NCBI GenBank assembly: GCA_009712185.1
Contig: WASQ01000117.1
Coordinates: 31,478-74,566, forward strand
Direction of reading: 5' to 3'
DNA: 43,089 nucleotides
Source: Telmatospirillum sp.
GTDB lineage: Bacteria; Pseudomonadota; Alphaproteobacteria; Rhodospirillales; Magnetospirillaceae
Shown: positions 1 to 7,248 of the stretch, in pieces
How positions within the stretch are numbered: position 1 is the first letter of the stretch
Layout of the letters: each line of letters begins with the position of its first letter
The notes under the pieces: generated by a model
Seen by the model: only the letters and a program-made list of their open reading frames with translations
Database searches by the model: none
What the model was told of the DNA's origin: nothing
Translations under genes and position numbers: made by a program

Positions 1-1167
1 GGTTTGGGGGGGGCGGGGGGGGCGGCGGCTCCGCGGCCCCGCGGCCAGGACGTCGGCAAACGTCTGGATCGCGGTTCTGGCCTGTTCGTAACTCTGCATC
101 TGCTGATCGACCTCGACGTTGATGCAGGGAAGACCCGCCCGGTCGAGATCCTTCTTGACGACCGGATAGTCAAACTCCTCAGGGTCGCAGAACTTGGTCT
201 GAAGATAGATCACCCCCTCGGCACCGCTCGCGCGGGCCATGTCGGCGATCATCCGGCCACGGTTCTTTTCGGGATCAAGCACCAGCGAACAGCCCTTGAT
301 CGAGGTGAACTGCCGGGCGAGACCTTCGAAGGGGTCGCCGGCCTCCGGCACATCGACGCGGAACTGGCGGGACTCGTGGGCGACCTCGTCGGCGGCCACG
401 GCGATCTTGTTGTCCGCCAGGATCGAGAGCAGCGCCGGGCTGTCGGCCAGGATGCCGGCCAGGACGACCTTGCTGCCGGTCCAGGGCTTTTCGGGCAGCA
501 CCGCCAGATCCTTGACGAGCTGGCGCACCATCCGGGTGTGATCGGCCTTGGGCATGAAATAGCCGCTTTTGATCACGGCGTTGCGCATGCGGGGAGACAC
601 CGTCTCGGGATGGCGTCCGGCCAGAACGGTGAATTCGCGCATCACGCGGCGATGCTCGTTATAGACGGCGATCGCCTCCTCGAGGCGGGCGTCGGTGACC
701 TTGACCCCGGAAATCTCCGACAGCCGGTCGGCAATCCCGCGATACACCTTGGTCAGATAGACGGTCCCGGCCTCGATCTGAACATTCTGCGGGTGGGAGA
801 CCTGGATGAAGGGCACGCCCGGGACGCCCACCTTCCAGTTCTGTCCAAGACACTTCAGGGTGTCGCACAGGATGGGAACCAGAACGGCGGACAGACCGTT
901 CAGTTCCCCCCGCAGACCCATTTCCAGCGACGACTGAACGATCGAGCAATAGAACGGGGCGAAATACTTCTTCGCCTCGGACAGTTCGCGTTCCGCCCCC
1001 CAGATGCCGAAGGGAACCATGCCGGCGGCCTGGACGAGTTCCTCCGGCGTATATTCCGGCAGACAGCCCACGACCTTCCTGCCGCTTTTGAGAAGAGCGG
1101 AGAGCTGGCGACCCGGGGCGGTGGCGATGGCCTCGAAGTCTTTCAGTTGCTGCTCGATGGTGGTCAT
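1..1167 (-). CDS. fldC: 2-hydroxyacyl-CoA dehydratase, beta subunit (FldC/HadC/HgdB-like), cut by the window edge
   Basis: The reading frame starts with ATG at 1167, overlapping the alpha-subunit stop codon (ATGA), and stays open to base 1 (389 codons, no stop in the window). The protein shows family blocks such as GCLPEYTPEEL, AAGMVPFGIWGAE, CDTLKCLGQNWK, FCDPEEFDYP and VEVDQQMQSYEQARTAIQTF. These follow my recollection of clostridial FldC (phenyllactyl-CoA dehydratase) closely, which ends shortly after the TFAEM block. In the family this subunit carries a [4Fe-4S] cluster and, with alpha and the activator, removes water from (R)-2-hydroxyacyl-CoA by a ketyl-radical mechanism in the cytoplasm. 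The last ~13 residues (GPRSRRPPRPPQT) come from a G/C homopolymer run at the edge and look artefactual or non-conserved, so only a few real residues are probably missing. Substrate is not set by sequence alone. Confidence 0.85.
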   Translation of the reverse strand, partial: MTTIEQQLKDFEAIATAPGRQLSALLKSGRKVVGCLPEYTPEELVQAAGMVPFGIWGAERELSEAKKYFAPFYCSIVQSSLEMGLRGELNGLSAVLVPILCDTLKCLGQNWKVGVPGVPFIQVSHPQNVQIEAGTVYLTKVYRGIADRLSEISGVKVTDARLEEAIAVYNEHRRVMREFTVLAGRHPETVSPRMRNAVIKSGYFMPKADHTRMVRQLVKDLAVLPEKPWTGSKVVLAGILADSPALLSILADNKIAVAADEVAHESRQFRVDVPEAGDPFEGLARQFTSIKGCSLVLDPEKNRGRMIADMARASGAEGVIYLQTKFCDPEEFDYPVVKKDLDRAGLPCINVEVDQQMQSYEQARTAIQTFADVLAAGPRSRRPPRPPQT

Positions 1168-2396
1168 GATGCCGCTCCCTGCTTGTTCGCGGCCATGATC
1201 TCCGCGAGCGCCTCGACCCGGGTGTTGTACTGGGCTTCGGAGAAGACCCTCGGATCGGCCTGATCGCCGTCGAAAGTCACGGTCGGAATGTTGAGTTCTG
1301 TGCGGATCCGCCGTTCCACTTCCGGCATGATGCCGCTCCAGAGCTTGCAGCTCCGGTTGGTGTGAATGATCGCCCCGTCGATCTTGTTCTGACGGCCGAC
1401 CTTGATGCGCATTTCCGCGGCATCCTCGACCGACAGACAGTTCGGCACGCTGGCATAGGCCCGGATCATCTCGGCGGAATTACGGTAGAGGACGCCGAAG
1501 GCATCGGCGTAGACCGTCGCCACCACATTGATCCCGTGTTCCTTGAGGGGCGTGAAGGTGGCGCGCAGATGCGGCCAGCAGGCGATGCCCTCGAACAGGA
1601 TGCGGAACTTCTGTTCCCCCTTGTAGGTCGAGGTGCCGTTCTTCACGGCGGCGGCATATTCATCGACAAGCTGTTCGAAGGCTTCCGCCGCTTCCAGCTT
1701 GCCCCGTGCGCAGACCGCGACCGCCATGTGATTGAACAGATCGAAGCCGTTCAGCGGGGACGGTTCATATTTGCAGTATTCCGACGCCTTCAGCCATGCC
1801 TTGGCGGTCCGCTGCGAAATCCGGCAGACCTCGTCGAAACGCTCCTGCGAGAAGGTCTTTCCGGTGACTTCGGCCAGTTGCCGGATGGCATGGTCGAACT
1901 GACTTTTCACGTACTCGGCATGGGCGCTTTCCATGTCGTAGCCGGGTTCCGGACGGAACGGGATGTCCAGCATGATCAGGGGAATGTTGAGGTCGTGGGC
2001 GAGATTCTCGTACCACTTGATCATGCAGTTGCAGATATTGTTGCAACAGAGAACGAAGTCCGGCTGGGGCATGTCCAGCTCAGGGCTTTGCTTCACATCG
2101 GCAAAGGCGAGACTGATCCGCGCATAGGCGCAGATGTCGCTCGAATAGCCCATGGATTCGGCGTGCTCGCACATGCGGGTCCCGCCGCCCTTGGCGGCAA
2201 TGGCGGCCGCCTGGTTTTCCGGATAGACCACCTTGACGCCAAGGCATTCGTGAATTTCCTGCGGGAAATTCGACGCGCACCAGCCGACTTTCTCGCCCCT
2301 TTTCTTGGCATCCCAGGCATCCTGGTACGCCTGTGCCGCGATATTTCCGAGCCTTACCTTGGCTGGAACCGCTTCATTCGGCTTTTCCTGTGACAT
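1164..2396 (-). CDS. fldB: 2-hydroxyacyl-CoA dehydratase, alpha subunit (FldB/HadB/HgdA-like)
   Basis: A 410-residue protein from ATG 2396. An in-frame ATG at 2405 would add three residues, but the GAGG ribosome site would then sit only about two bases away, so 2396 fits better. It contains KRGEKVGWCASNFPQE, GVKVVYPENQAA, MCEHAESMGYSSDICAYAR, DFVLCCNNICNCMIKWYE, LNGFDLFNHMAVAVCARG, ILFEGIACWP, INRSCKLWSG-type (HTNRSCKLWSG) and TFDGDQADPRVFSEAQYNTR. These match remembered clostridial FldB/HadB almost block for block, including the cysteines that bind the [4Fe-4S] cluster. It would work as a heterodimer with the next gene and be charged by one high-energy electron from the activator. The match is much closer to amino-acid-derived hydroxyacyl-CoA dehydratases than to benzoyl-CoA reductase subunits. 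Stop overlaps the beta start, indicating translational coupling. Confidence 0.88.
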   Translation of the reverse strand: MSQEKPNEAVPAKVRLGNIAAQAYQDAWDAKKRGEKVGWCASNFPQEIHECLGVKVVYPENQAAAIAAKGGGTRMCEHAESMGYSSDICAYARISLAFADVKQSPELDMPQPDFVLCCNNICNCMIKWYENLAHDLNIPLIMLDIPFRPEPGYDMESAHAEYVKSQFDHAIRQLAEVTGKTFSQERFDEVCRISQRTAKAWLKASEYCKYEPSPLNGFDLFNHMAVAVCARGKLEAAEAFEQLVDEYAAAVKNGTSTYKGEQKFRILFEGIACWPHLRATFTPLKEHGINVVATVYADAFGVLYRNSAEMIRAYASVPNCLSVEDAAEMRIKVGRQNKIDGAIIHTNRSCKLWSGIMPEVERRIRTELNIPTVTFDGDQADPRVFSEAQYNTRVEALAEIMAANKQGAAS

Positions 2397-2408
2397 TTGG
2401 ATCATTCC

Positions 2409-3248
2409 TCATTTCTTCTCGGCAATGACGTGCGTTCCGGCGGGGACGTGCGTTCCGGCGGGGGTGCCGCGGACGCGCTCGAAAGCCAGGATGGCGGCGC
2501 CGAACGCGCCGGCGTACTGGGCGAGCGGAGAGGTCGCGATGGAGACCCCAAGCGCCGTTTCGATACAGCCGACGACGCCCGGGTTCCGGGCCACGCCGCC
2601 CGTCATGACGACCAGCCCTTCGACACCGACCCGGCGGGTGAGCCCGACCGCGCGGCTGGCGACCGAACGGTGAATCCCGGCGATGATGTCGTTGATGGCG
2701 ACATGGTTCGCGAGATGGGAAATCACCTCCGATTCGGCGAAAACCGTGCAGGTGGAGCTGATCGCCACCTCCCGTTCGGCCTTCGCTCCCCGGGCCCCCA
2801 GCTCCGAGACATCGACCTCCAGCACGCGGGCCATGACATCGAGAAACCGCCCGGTTCCGGCTGCGCATTTGTCGTTCATGACGAAATTCAGAAGCCGCCC
2901 GTCGGGGCCGATCCGCATCGCCTTGACATCCTGTCCCCCGATATCGATCAGGGTCCGGACATCAGGAAACAGGGCATGGGCCCCCTTGGCGTGGCAACTG
3001 AGCTCGCTGACTTCGAAATCCGCCTCCGCCAGGGAATTCCGGCCATAGCCGGTGGAACAGACCGAAGCCATGTCGGACATTTCCTTCCCGCAGTTGCCGA
3101 GAGCGGCGGCCACCGCCCTCGCCGGGCCGGAGGTCCCGGCGCCAACCGGGATCACCGCCATGGCCAGGATCTCGCGCCCGTCCTTCAGGACGACGCATTT
3201 CGAGGCCGTGGACCCGATGTCCACACCGCAGGTCAGAACGCCGGTCAT
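2409..3248 (-). CDS. fldI: 2-hydroxyacyl-CoA dehydratase activator ATPase (FldI/HadI/HgdC-like)
   Basis: A 279-residue BadF/BadG/BcrA/BcrD-family ATPase. It opens with the ASKHA phosphate loop CGVDIGSTASKCVVL, then has TGYGRNSL, LIDIGGQDVKAM, and the two cluster cysteines in NDKCAAGTGRFLDVMA and ISSTCTVFAESEVISHLA, which in homodimeric activators hold one [4Fe-4S] cluster between subunits. GGVARNPGVV and the AGAFGAAILA end are also typical. It uses ATP to drive a single electron into the dehydratase. Start at 3248 has GGAGAAAG upstream inside the fldA end, two bases after that gene. The extreme C-terminus carries a duplicated PAGTHV unit produced by an 18-bp tandem repeat and then IAEKK. A ferredoxin or flavodoxin donor is not encoded in the window. 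Confidence 0.9.
   Translation of the reverse strand: MTGVLTCGVDIGSTASKCVVLKDGREILAMAVIPVGAGTSGPARAVAAALGNCGKEMSDMASVCSTGYGRNSLAEADFEVSELSCHAKGAHALFPDVRTLIDIGGQDVKAMRIGPDGRLLNFVMNDKCAAGTGRFLDVMARVLEVDVSELGARGAKAEREVAISSTCTVFAESEVISHLANHVAINDIIAGIHRSVASRAVGLTRRVGVEGLVVMTGGVARNPGVVGCIETALGVSIATSPLAQYAGAFGAAILAFERVRGTPAGTHVPAGTHVIAEKK
2428..2463. repeat. 18-bp tandem duplication inside the activator gene
   Basis: Two exact adjacent copies of ACGTGCGTTCCGGCGGGG, at 2428-2445 and 2446-2463. In the minus-strand gene they encode a repeated PAGTHV near the C-terminus and keep the frame. Likely a replication-slippage product in a region outside the conserved domain. Confidence 0.9.
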
Positions 3249-3250
3249 GG

Positions 3251-4489
3251 CTACTTTCTCCAGACGATGAGTTCTTTCGTCTCTTCCAGAGCCTTGATCT
3301 CGGCCGCGCTGTACCCCAGTTCGGCAAGAATCTCGGCGCCCTGCTCACCCAGCAGCGGACCGCGCTGATAGGGCGGCAGTCCCGCCTCCGCCATGTCGAT
3401 CGGCGGACGGACGAGGGCGACCTCGTGGCCGTTGTCGTATTTCATGCGGTAGAAGGTATCGATGGCCCAGGCCTGCTTGTCCGCCAGGACCTCCTCCCAG
3501 GTCTGCGCGACACCGAAGGGAATGTCGTCCCGCGTGAAGATCTCGGCCCATTCCTTGACCGTTTTCTTGCCCATGGCATCCCAGACGATGGCATACATCT
3601 CGGACGACCGGCCGGCCTTGGCCATGTCGGCCAGTTTGCAGTAGCGCGGATCGTCGATCAGGTCCTCGCGGCCGAGGCTCTTCATGAACTTGTTGTAGTA
3701 ATCGTCATAGACCGGCATGCAGACCTGGATGAACCGGTCGTCCTTGCTCTTGTAGGCGATGATGAAGGGGCTGGTGGTGGTGGCGCGATCGATCGGGTAG
3801 ACCTGACCATAGGCGGGATACTGCGCCGCCTGGACCATGATGCCCTGCATATAGATCGCGGTATGCAGAAGATTGGTCGAGACCTTCTCGCCCTCGCCGG
3901 TGATCCGGGCGCGGAACAGGGCGGCGATCACGCCGGCGGCCAGCGCCAGGGCGCATTGATGATCGCCCAGTCCCGGGATGACGTTCATCGGAACCGTGCC
4001 CTTCTGGTATAGCGTTCCCAGCATGCCGCCCCGGGCGAAGAAGGCCGTGTAGTCGAAGCCGGGAAGGTCGCGGTCGGGCCCCACTTCGCCATAGCCGGTG
4101 ATGTTGCCGTAAACCATCCGGGGGAAACGCTTTTTCAGGGTCTCGTAATCAAGACCGGCCCGTTCCAGCGCGTCGGGGCGCCAGTTGGTGAGGAAAATGT
4201 CGGCCTTTTCCAAAAGCTGAAAAAGAATCTTCTTCCCGGTTTCGGTCTTGGTATTGAGGCCGATGCCCCGCTTGTTGGCGTTCTCCAGGTCGAAGGTGGT
4301 GTTTTCGTGGTGATCGAGCGGACGGCCCTCGGTACTGGCGGTGTAGCGCAGATTGTCGCCACGCGGCGATTCGATCTTGACGACGTCGGCCCCCATATCG
4401 GCCAGCACACGCCCGCAGGCGGGAACCGCGATGAATGTCGCCAGTTCGACGACCTTCACGCCTTCCAATGGTCTTTTCTGTTCAGACAT
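3251..4489 (-). CDS. fldA: Class III (CaiB/BaiF) CoA-transferase, FldA/HadA-like
   Basis: A 412-residue family III CoA-transferase. The N-terminal block GVKVVELATFIAVPACGRVLADMGADVVKIESPRGD and LENANKRGI are diagnostic. GFDYTAFFARGGMLGTLY and PGLGDHQCALALAAGVIAALF follow, in which Asp176 (GLGDHQ) is the expected residue forming the acyl-CoA anhydride. The sequence follows clostridial FldA (cinnamoyl-CoA:phenyllactate CoA-transferase) nearly throughout, including YPIDRATTTSPFIIAYKSKDDRFIQVCMP and FGVAQTWEEVLADKQAWA. In that system it moves CoA from the product enoyl-CoA onto the incoming 2-hydroxyacid, so the cycle runs without fresh ATP per turn. ATG at 4489 has GGGAGA upstream. Only two bases separate it from the activator, so they are one operon. 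Confidence 0.88.
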   Translation of the reverse strand: MSEQKRPLEGVKVVELATFIAVPACGRVLADMGADVVKIESPRGDNLRYTASTEGRPLDHHENTTFDLENANKRGIGLNTKTETGKKILFQLLEKADIFLTNWRPDALERAGLDYETLKKRFPRMVYGNITGYGEVGPDRDLPGFDYTAFFARGGMLGTLYQKGTVPMNVIPGLGDHQCALALAAGVIAALFRARITGEGEKVSTNLLHTAIYMQGIMVQAAQYPAYGQVYPIDRATTTSPFIIAYKSKDDRFIQVCMPVYDDYYNKFMKSLGREDLIDDPRYCKLADMAKAGRSSEMYAIVWDAMGKKTVKEWAEIFTRDDIPFGVAQTWEEVLADKQAWAIDTFYRMKYDNGHEVALVRPPIDMAEAGLPPYQRGPLLGEQGAEILAELGYSAAEIKALEETKELIVWRK

Positions 4490-4549
4490 CCAATATCTCC
4501 CTTTTCTCCTGACCGCCCAATGTCCTGGCCGGCCCGTTTGCTGATGGGC

Positions 4550-6229
4550 TTATTTGTTGATGGAGCCGCCCACCCCTGCGGCCTTCTCTGTTCCGGCGGC
4601 CGCGCACAGGCCGGCGATCGTCTGCTCCATTCGATGGCGCAGGGCGCTGACGCGAACTTTTCCGGAAGACAGGACTTCAAAATTGTCGCAAAACTCCACA
4701 AATTTAGGAATTTTGCACCAGGATATCTTTCCCTTCAGATATTTCTGAAGTTCATCTTTATCAAGATGATATCCAGGCTTCAGACATATACTTGCTGCTA
4801 TTTCTTCACCATATACATCTACTGGAACACCATACACTCTTACATCCCGGACAGCATCGATCGACATGATCGCTTTTTCTATTTCTGCCGGACTGATGTT
4901 TTCGCCGCCCCGAACAATGATCTCCTTGAGACGGCTTTCGAAATGGAAGCGCCCATCCTCGTCGACGAAGCCGCAATCACCTGAGTGGAACCAGCCCCCG
5001 GCGTCGATCACGGCGGCGGTCTGGTCGGGCTGGCCGACATATCCGCGCATGACATGATAGCCCCGGGTGCACAGTTCACCCTTGACGCCCGGAGGACATT
5101 CGAGGCCCGTCTCCGGATCGACGACCCGCATCTCCACAAAAGGCAGAGGCCGGCCGACAGTGGAGGCCTTTACCGCCAGGCTGTCATCCGGGTCGGTCTG
5201 GGTACATCCCGGGGACGTCTCCGTCTGACCATAGGCCACCACCAGCTCGGACATGCCGAGGCGGTTGACGATTCCCTCCAGGACCTTGGATGGACAGGCG
5301 GCGCCGGCAACGATCCCCGTCCGCAGGGACGACAGGTCGGACTGCGGAAAATCAGGATGTTCCAGCAATCTCTGAAACATCGTCGGCACGCCGTGAAGCG
5401 CGGTGCAGCGGTATTTCCGAACCGCCTCCAGCACATCCTTGGGCTTGAAAAGCCCAACCAGGACCGCCGTGGTTCCGGCACCGATGCAGGTCAGCAATCC
5501 GGCGGAAATCCCGAAACAATGCGAAAATGGAACGGCCAGGCACAAACGGTCCTTCGCGGACAGCTTGAGCCCGATGCCGGTGAAGTAACTGTTGTTGACG
5601 AGACTCTTATGACTGAGCATGACTCCTTTCGGATGCTCTGTCGTTCCTGATGTATAAAGTATCGATGCGGTATCAAGTGGATTGATTTCCGTGTATTCGT
5701 CAAGTTTTCCAGAGAATTTATTTTCAAATGAAAGAATCGAAGTAAAATTCAGAAATGACCCACAGCAACTTTTCCCGACATGAATAAACAGCGGAAGACG
5801 ACCACTCTCCCCCTCTTTTTTTCCCGTTTCTGAAATGATCGACTTCAATATTGATGGATGATCGTTATCCCGAAATCCATCCGCAAAGAAAACTGCCTTG
5901 GCACCCGAGCTACGAATGATGTAGTCGATTTCGTCTTTCTCATATTGAACATTAAGGCCAGAGGGAATGACACCAATTTTGACCGCAGCAATAAAAATAA
6001 TAACCCACTCGATGCGGTTTCCCATCCACAACAAAATTCTATCTGATTTTCTGAGTCCAAGGCTTAAAAATGACTTGGCGTATCTGTCAGATATCTGGTC
6101 GAGTTCTTTCCATGTCAAACTTGACCCATCACCGCTATCAATAACAGCGATGTTATTGGGGTATTTTTCGACGCAATTTTTAAAATAATGCCCTATTGGC
6201 ATATGCATTAGCTGCATTGCGCACTGCAT
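4550..6229 (-). CDS. AMP-forming acyl-CoA synthetase (ANL superfamily)
   Basis: About 559 residues. Typical adenylate-forming motifs are present: ILYTSGTTEHPKGVMLSH (P-loop), AVPFSHCFG, VVAYGQTETSPG, GWFHSGDCGFVDEDGRFHFESRLKEIIVRGGENISPAEIE, and a C-terminal SSGKVRVSALR where the catalytic Lys of the C-domain is SSGK. It should activate a carboxylic acid to its CoA thioester and could prime the CoA-transferase cycle, as the ligase beside clostridial fldA (FldL) is thought to do. Start is uncertain: the frame opens at GTG 6259 and has ATGs at 6229, 6217, 6208 and 6202; I use 6229 because a GGGGA lies upstream and the conserved fold starts near PIGHYFKNC. Base composition is odd: 5640-6230 and 4690-4870 are clearly AT-rich, unlike all neighbours, which suggests a transferred or mosaic gene. 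It lies 60 bases ahead of fldA on the same strand. Confidence 0.85.
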   Translation of the reverse strand: MQCAMQLMHMPIGHYFKNCVEKYPNNIAVIDSGDGSSLTWKELDQISDRYAKSFLSLGLRKSDRILLWMGNRIEWVIIFIAAVKIGVIPSGLNVQYEKDEIDYIIRSSGAKAVFFADGFRDNDHPSILKSIISETGKKEGESGRLPLFIHVGKSCCGSFLNFTSILSFENKFSGKLDEYTEINPLDTASILYTSGTTEHPKGVMLSHKSLVNNSYFTGIGLKLSAKDRLCLAVPFSHCFGISAGLLTCIGAGTTAVLVGLFKPKDVLEAVRKYRCTALHGVPTMFQRLLEHPDFPQSDLSSLRTGIVAGAACPSKVLEGIVNRLGMSELVVAYGQTETSPGCTQTDPDDSLAVKASTVGRPLPFVEMRVVDPETGLECPPGVKGELCTRGYHVMRGYVGQPDQTAAVIDAGGWFHSGDCGFVDEDGRFHFESRLKEIIVRGGENISPAEIEKAIMSIDAVRDVRVYGVPVDVYGEEIAASICLKPGYHLDKDELQKYLKGKISWCKIPKFVEFCDNFEVLSSGKVRVSALRHRMEQTIAGLCAAAGTEKAAGVGGSINK

Positions 6230-6595
6230 TTTACAGACGAATCCCCGTTCGCCGCCCACTATTAGACGACGTCCATAACTTTCGATTTTGACTTTGATTC
6301 GGTCAAAGCCCCTTCTTGTTTTGTGATTTAATCAGACGGGGCGATATGTTTGAAATCGATTGTTCTGATAGTACGTATTGCCGTCGCAAATGCGATGATA
6401 TTGCTTTGACCTATTCCATTTCCGGCTTAGACGGCAGACGCGCGAGGTTGCGGGTTTTGCTGCAATGCGGCATCCCGATCAAGATCACTTCAAATGAAAA
6501 AGAGGACTCTGGTATGGAATGGAAGTAAGCCTATCCGGCCGCCAAATTTCCATTCCCGACGATAAGCGATGCCCATCGCCGGCTGGCTGCCCCAT

Positions 6596-6623
6596 CCCCG
6601 CTCCCCGCTCCCCGCTCCCCGCT
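6596..6623. repeat. (CCCCGCT)4 heptamer tandem repeat
   Basis: Four exact copies of CCCCGCT at 6596-6623, followed by CCC. The minus strand is a run of GGGG blocks and could form a G-quadruplex. It is intergenic, between the ligase promoter region and the 3' end of the next minus-strand gene. Copy number may vary between strains. Confidence 0.85.
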
Positions 6624-6675
6624 CCCATGCGCAGACAGTGAGCAGCCCGAAGGTTTTCGAAGAAACCCGGCTCAA

Positions 6676-6717
6676 GGCCCTGATGAGGGCCGCGCTGACC
6701 GGCGTCGATCAGCGCGG
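6676..6717 (-). terminator. Two adjacent hairpins, possible terminator for the 6724-7056 gene
   Basis: Arm pairs GGCCCT (6676-6681)/AGGGCC (6686-6691), loop GATG, and CCGCGCTGA (6690-6698)/TCAGCGCGG (6709-6717), loop 10. They lie just past the stop of the minus-strand gene ending at 6724. The two helices share two bases, so they compete. No T-run follows, so intrinsic termination is not certain. Confidence 0.45.
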
Positions 6718-6723
6718 AGACGA

Positions 6724-7056
6724 TCAGCGCCGCGTCGGAATCGGAAGTTTGGCGAGAACACCGCGATCGGGATCGGTCACTTCCATCCGGATCTGGAACT
6801 GGCCGCTGCGGTTGGCAAGATCAGCCAGTGAGAGCGCCAGTTTAGCGGCGACATAGGGAGTGACCGAAAAATTGTAGGCGGGATCGCTGCCATCCGTCTC
6901 CGTCTGAAGACGAACCATGATGGCGCCATTGGCGTCAACATAGGCGACGGAGCTGATGACAAGATCGAGATCCTTGTTTTCCAGCCCGAAAATATCGGGA
7001 AGGTTGTTCTCGAACAGGGCTTCGGACACTTTTTTGTCAAAGGGGGATTCGTCCAT
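6724..7056 (-). CDS. Small hypothetical protein (110 aa)
   Basis: I do not recognise this protein. From ATG 7056 (MDESPFDKKVSEALFENN) it is 110 residues, acidic in the first half, soluble, with no signal peptide or membrane segment. A segment ASVAYVDANGAIMVRL-like (SSVAYVDANGAIMVRLQTE) is followed by YNFSVTPYVAAKLALSLADL and ends FQIRMEVTDPDRGVLAKLPI, giving a strand-helix-strand pattern. An alternative start at 7131 adds 25 low-complexity residues; I prefer 7056 because the compositionally ordinary protein begins there. It is alone between the ligase region and nikR, on the minus strand, and ends at a double hairpin. Codon use is like the GC-rich neighbours. Confidence 0.6.
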   Translation of the reverse strand: MDESPFDKKVSEALFENNLPDIFGLENKDLDLVISSVAYVDANGAIMVRLQTETDGSDPAYNFSVTPYVAAKLALSLADLANRSGQFQIRMEVTDPDRGVLAKLPIPTRR

Positions 7057-7248
7057 GGACAGTCTTTCATTGGATGGCGGACCGCAATTCGCCATTTTAA
7101 TGCACCGGCTCTGATCGAGGCTACTGTTCATCGTCAGAAGGCCTCGCCAATCGCCTGAACGCGCGCTGGTTACCCCGGTCAGAGGGTGACGGGCCGCGTT
7201 CGGGCATCGAGCCCGCCGGAGCGGGAGCGCAGGAAGGCCCGGCGCCCC

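Larger units (their letters stand above)
6230..6723. other. AT-rich intergenic region upstream of the ligase operon
   Basis: About 490 bases with no convincing gene. The part from 6230 to about 6540 is AT-rich and should hold the minus-strand promoter of the ligase operon. A short inverted repeat CTTTGA-ttcgg-TCAAAG lies at about 6290-6306. A 70-codon plus-strand frame (6316-6528) has no recognisable domain and no good ribosome site and is not called. The right part holds a heptamer repeat and two hairpins listed separately. Confidence 0.5.

Noticed and set aside
4..1263. 419-codon plus-strand open frame opposite the dehydratase beta and alpha genes
   Set aside because: It is antisense to a clear conserved gene, has a Gly/Arg/His-rich composition typical of GC-rich shadow frames, and shows no domain.
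1362..2393. 343-codon plus-strand frame opposite the alpha-subunit gene
   Set aside because: Antisense shadow of the conserved alpha-subunit gene; no family motif.
6470..6490. Possible sigma-54 promoter for the ligase operon (minus strand, GGG...TTGCA)
   Set aside because: The TTGCA side fits and GG-to-GC spacing is ten, but the -24 box lacks CAC and it lies over 240 bases from the ligase start.
6316..6528. 70-codon plus-strand frame in the AT-rich gap
   Set aside because: No convincing ribosome site, no recognisable domain, and unremarkable codon use.
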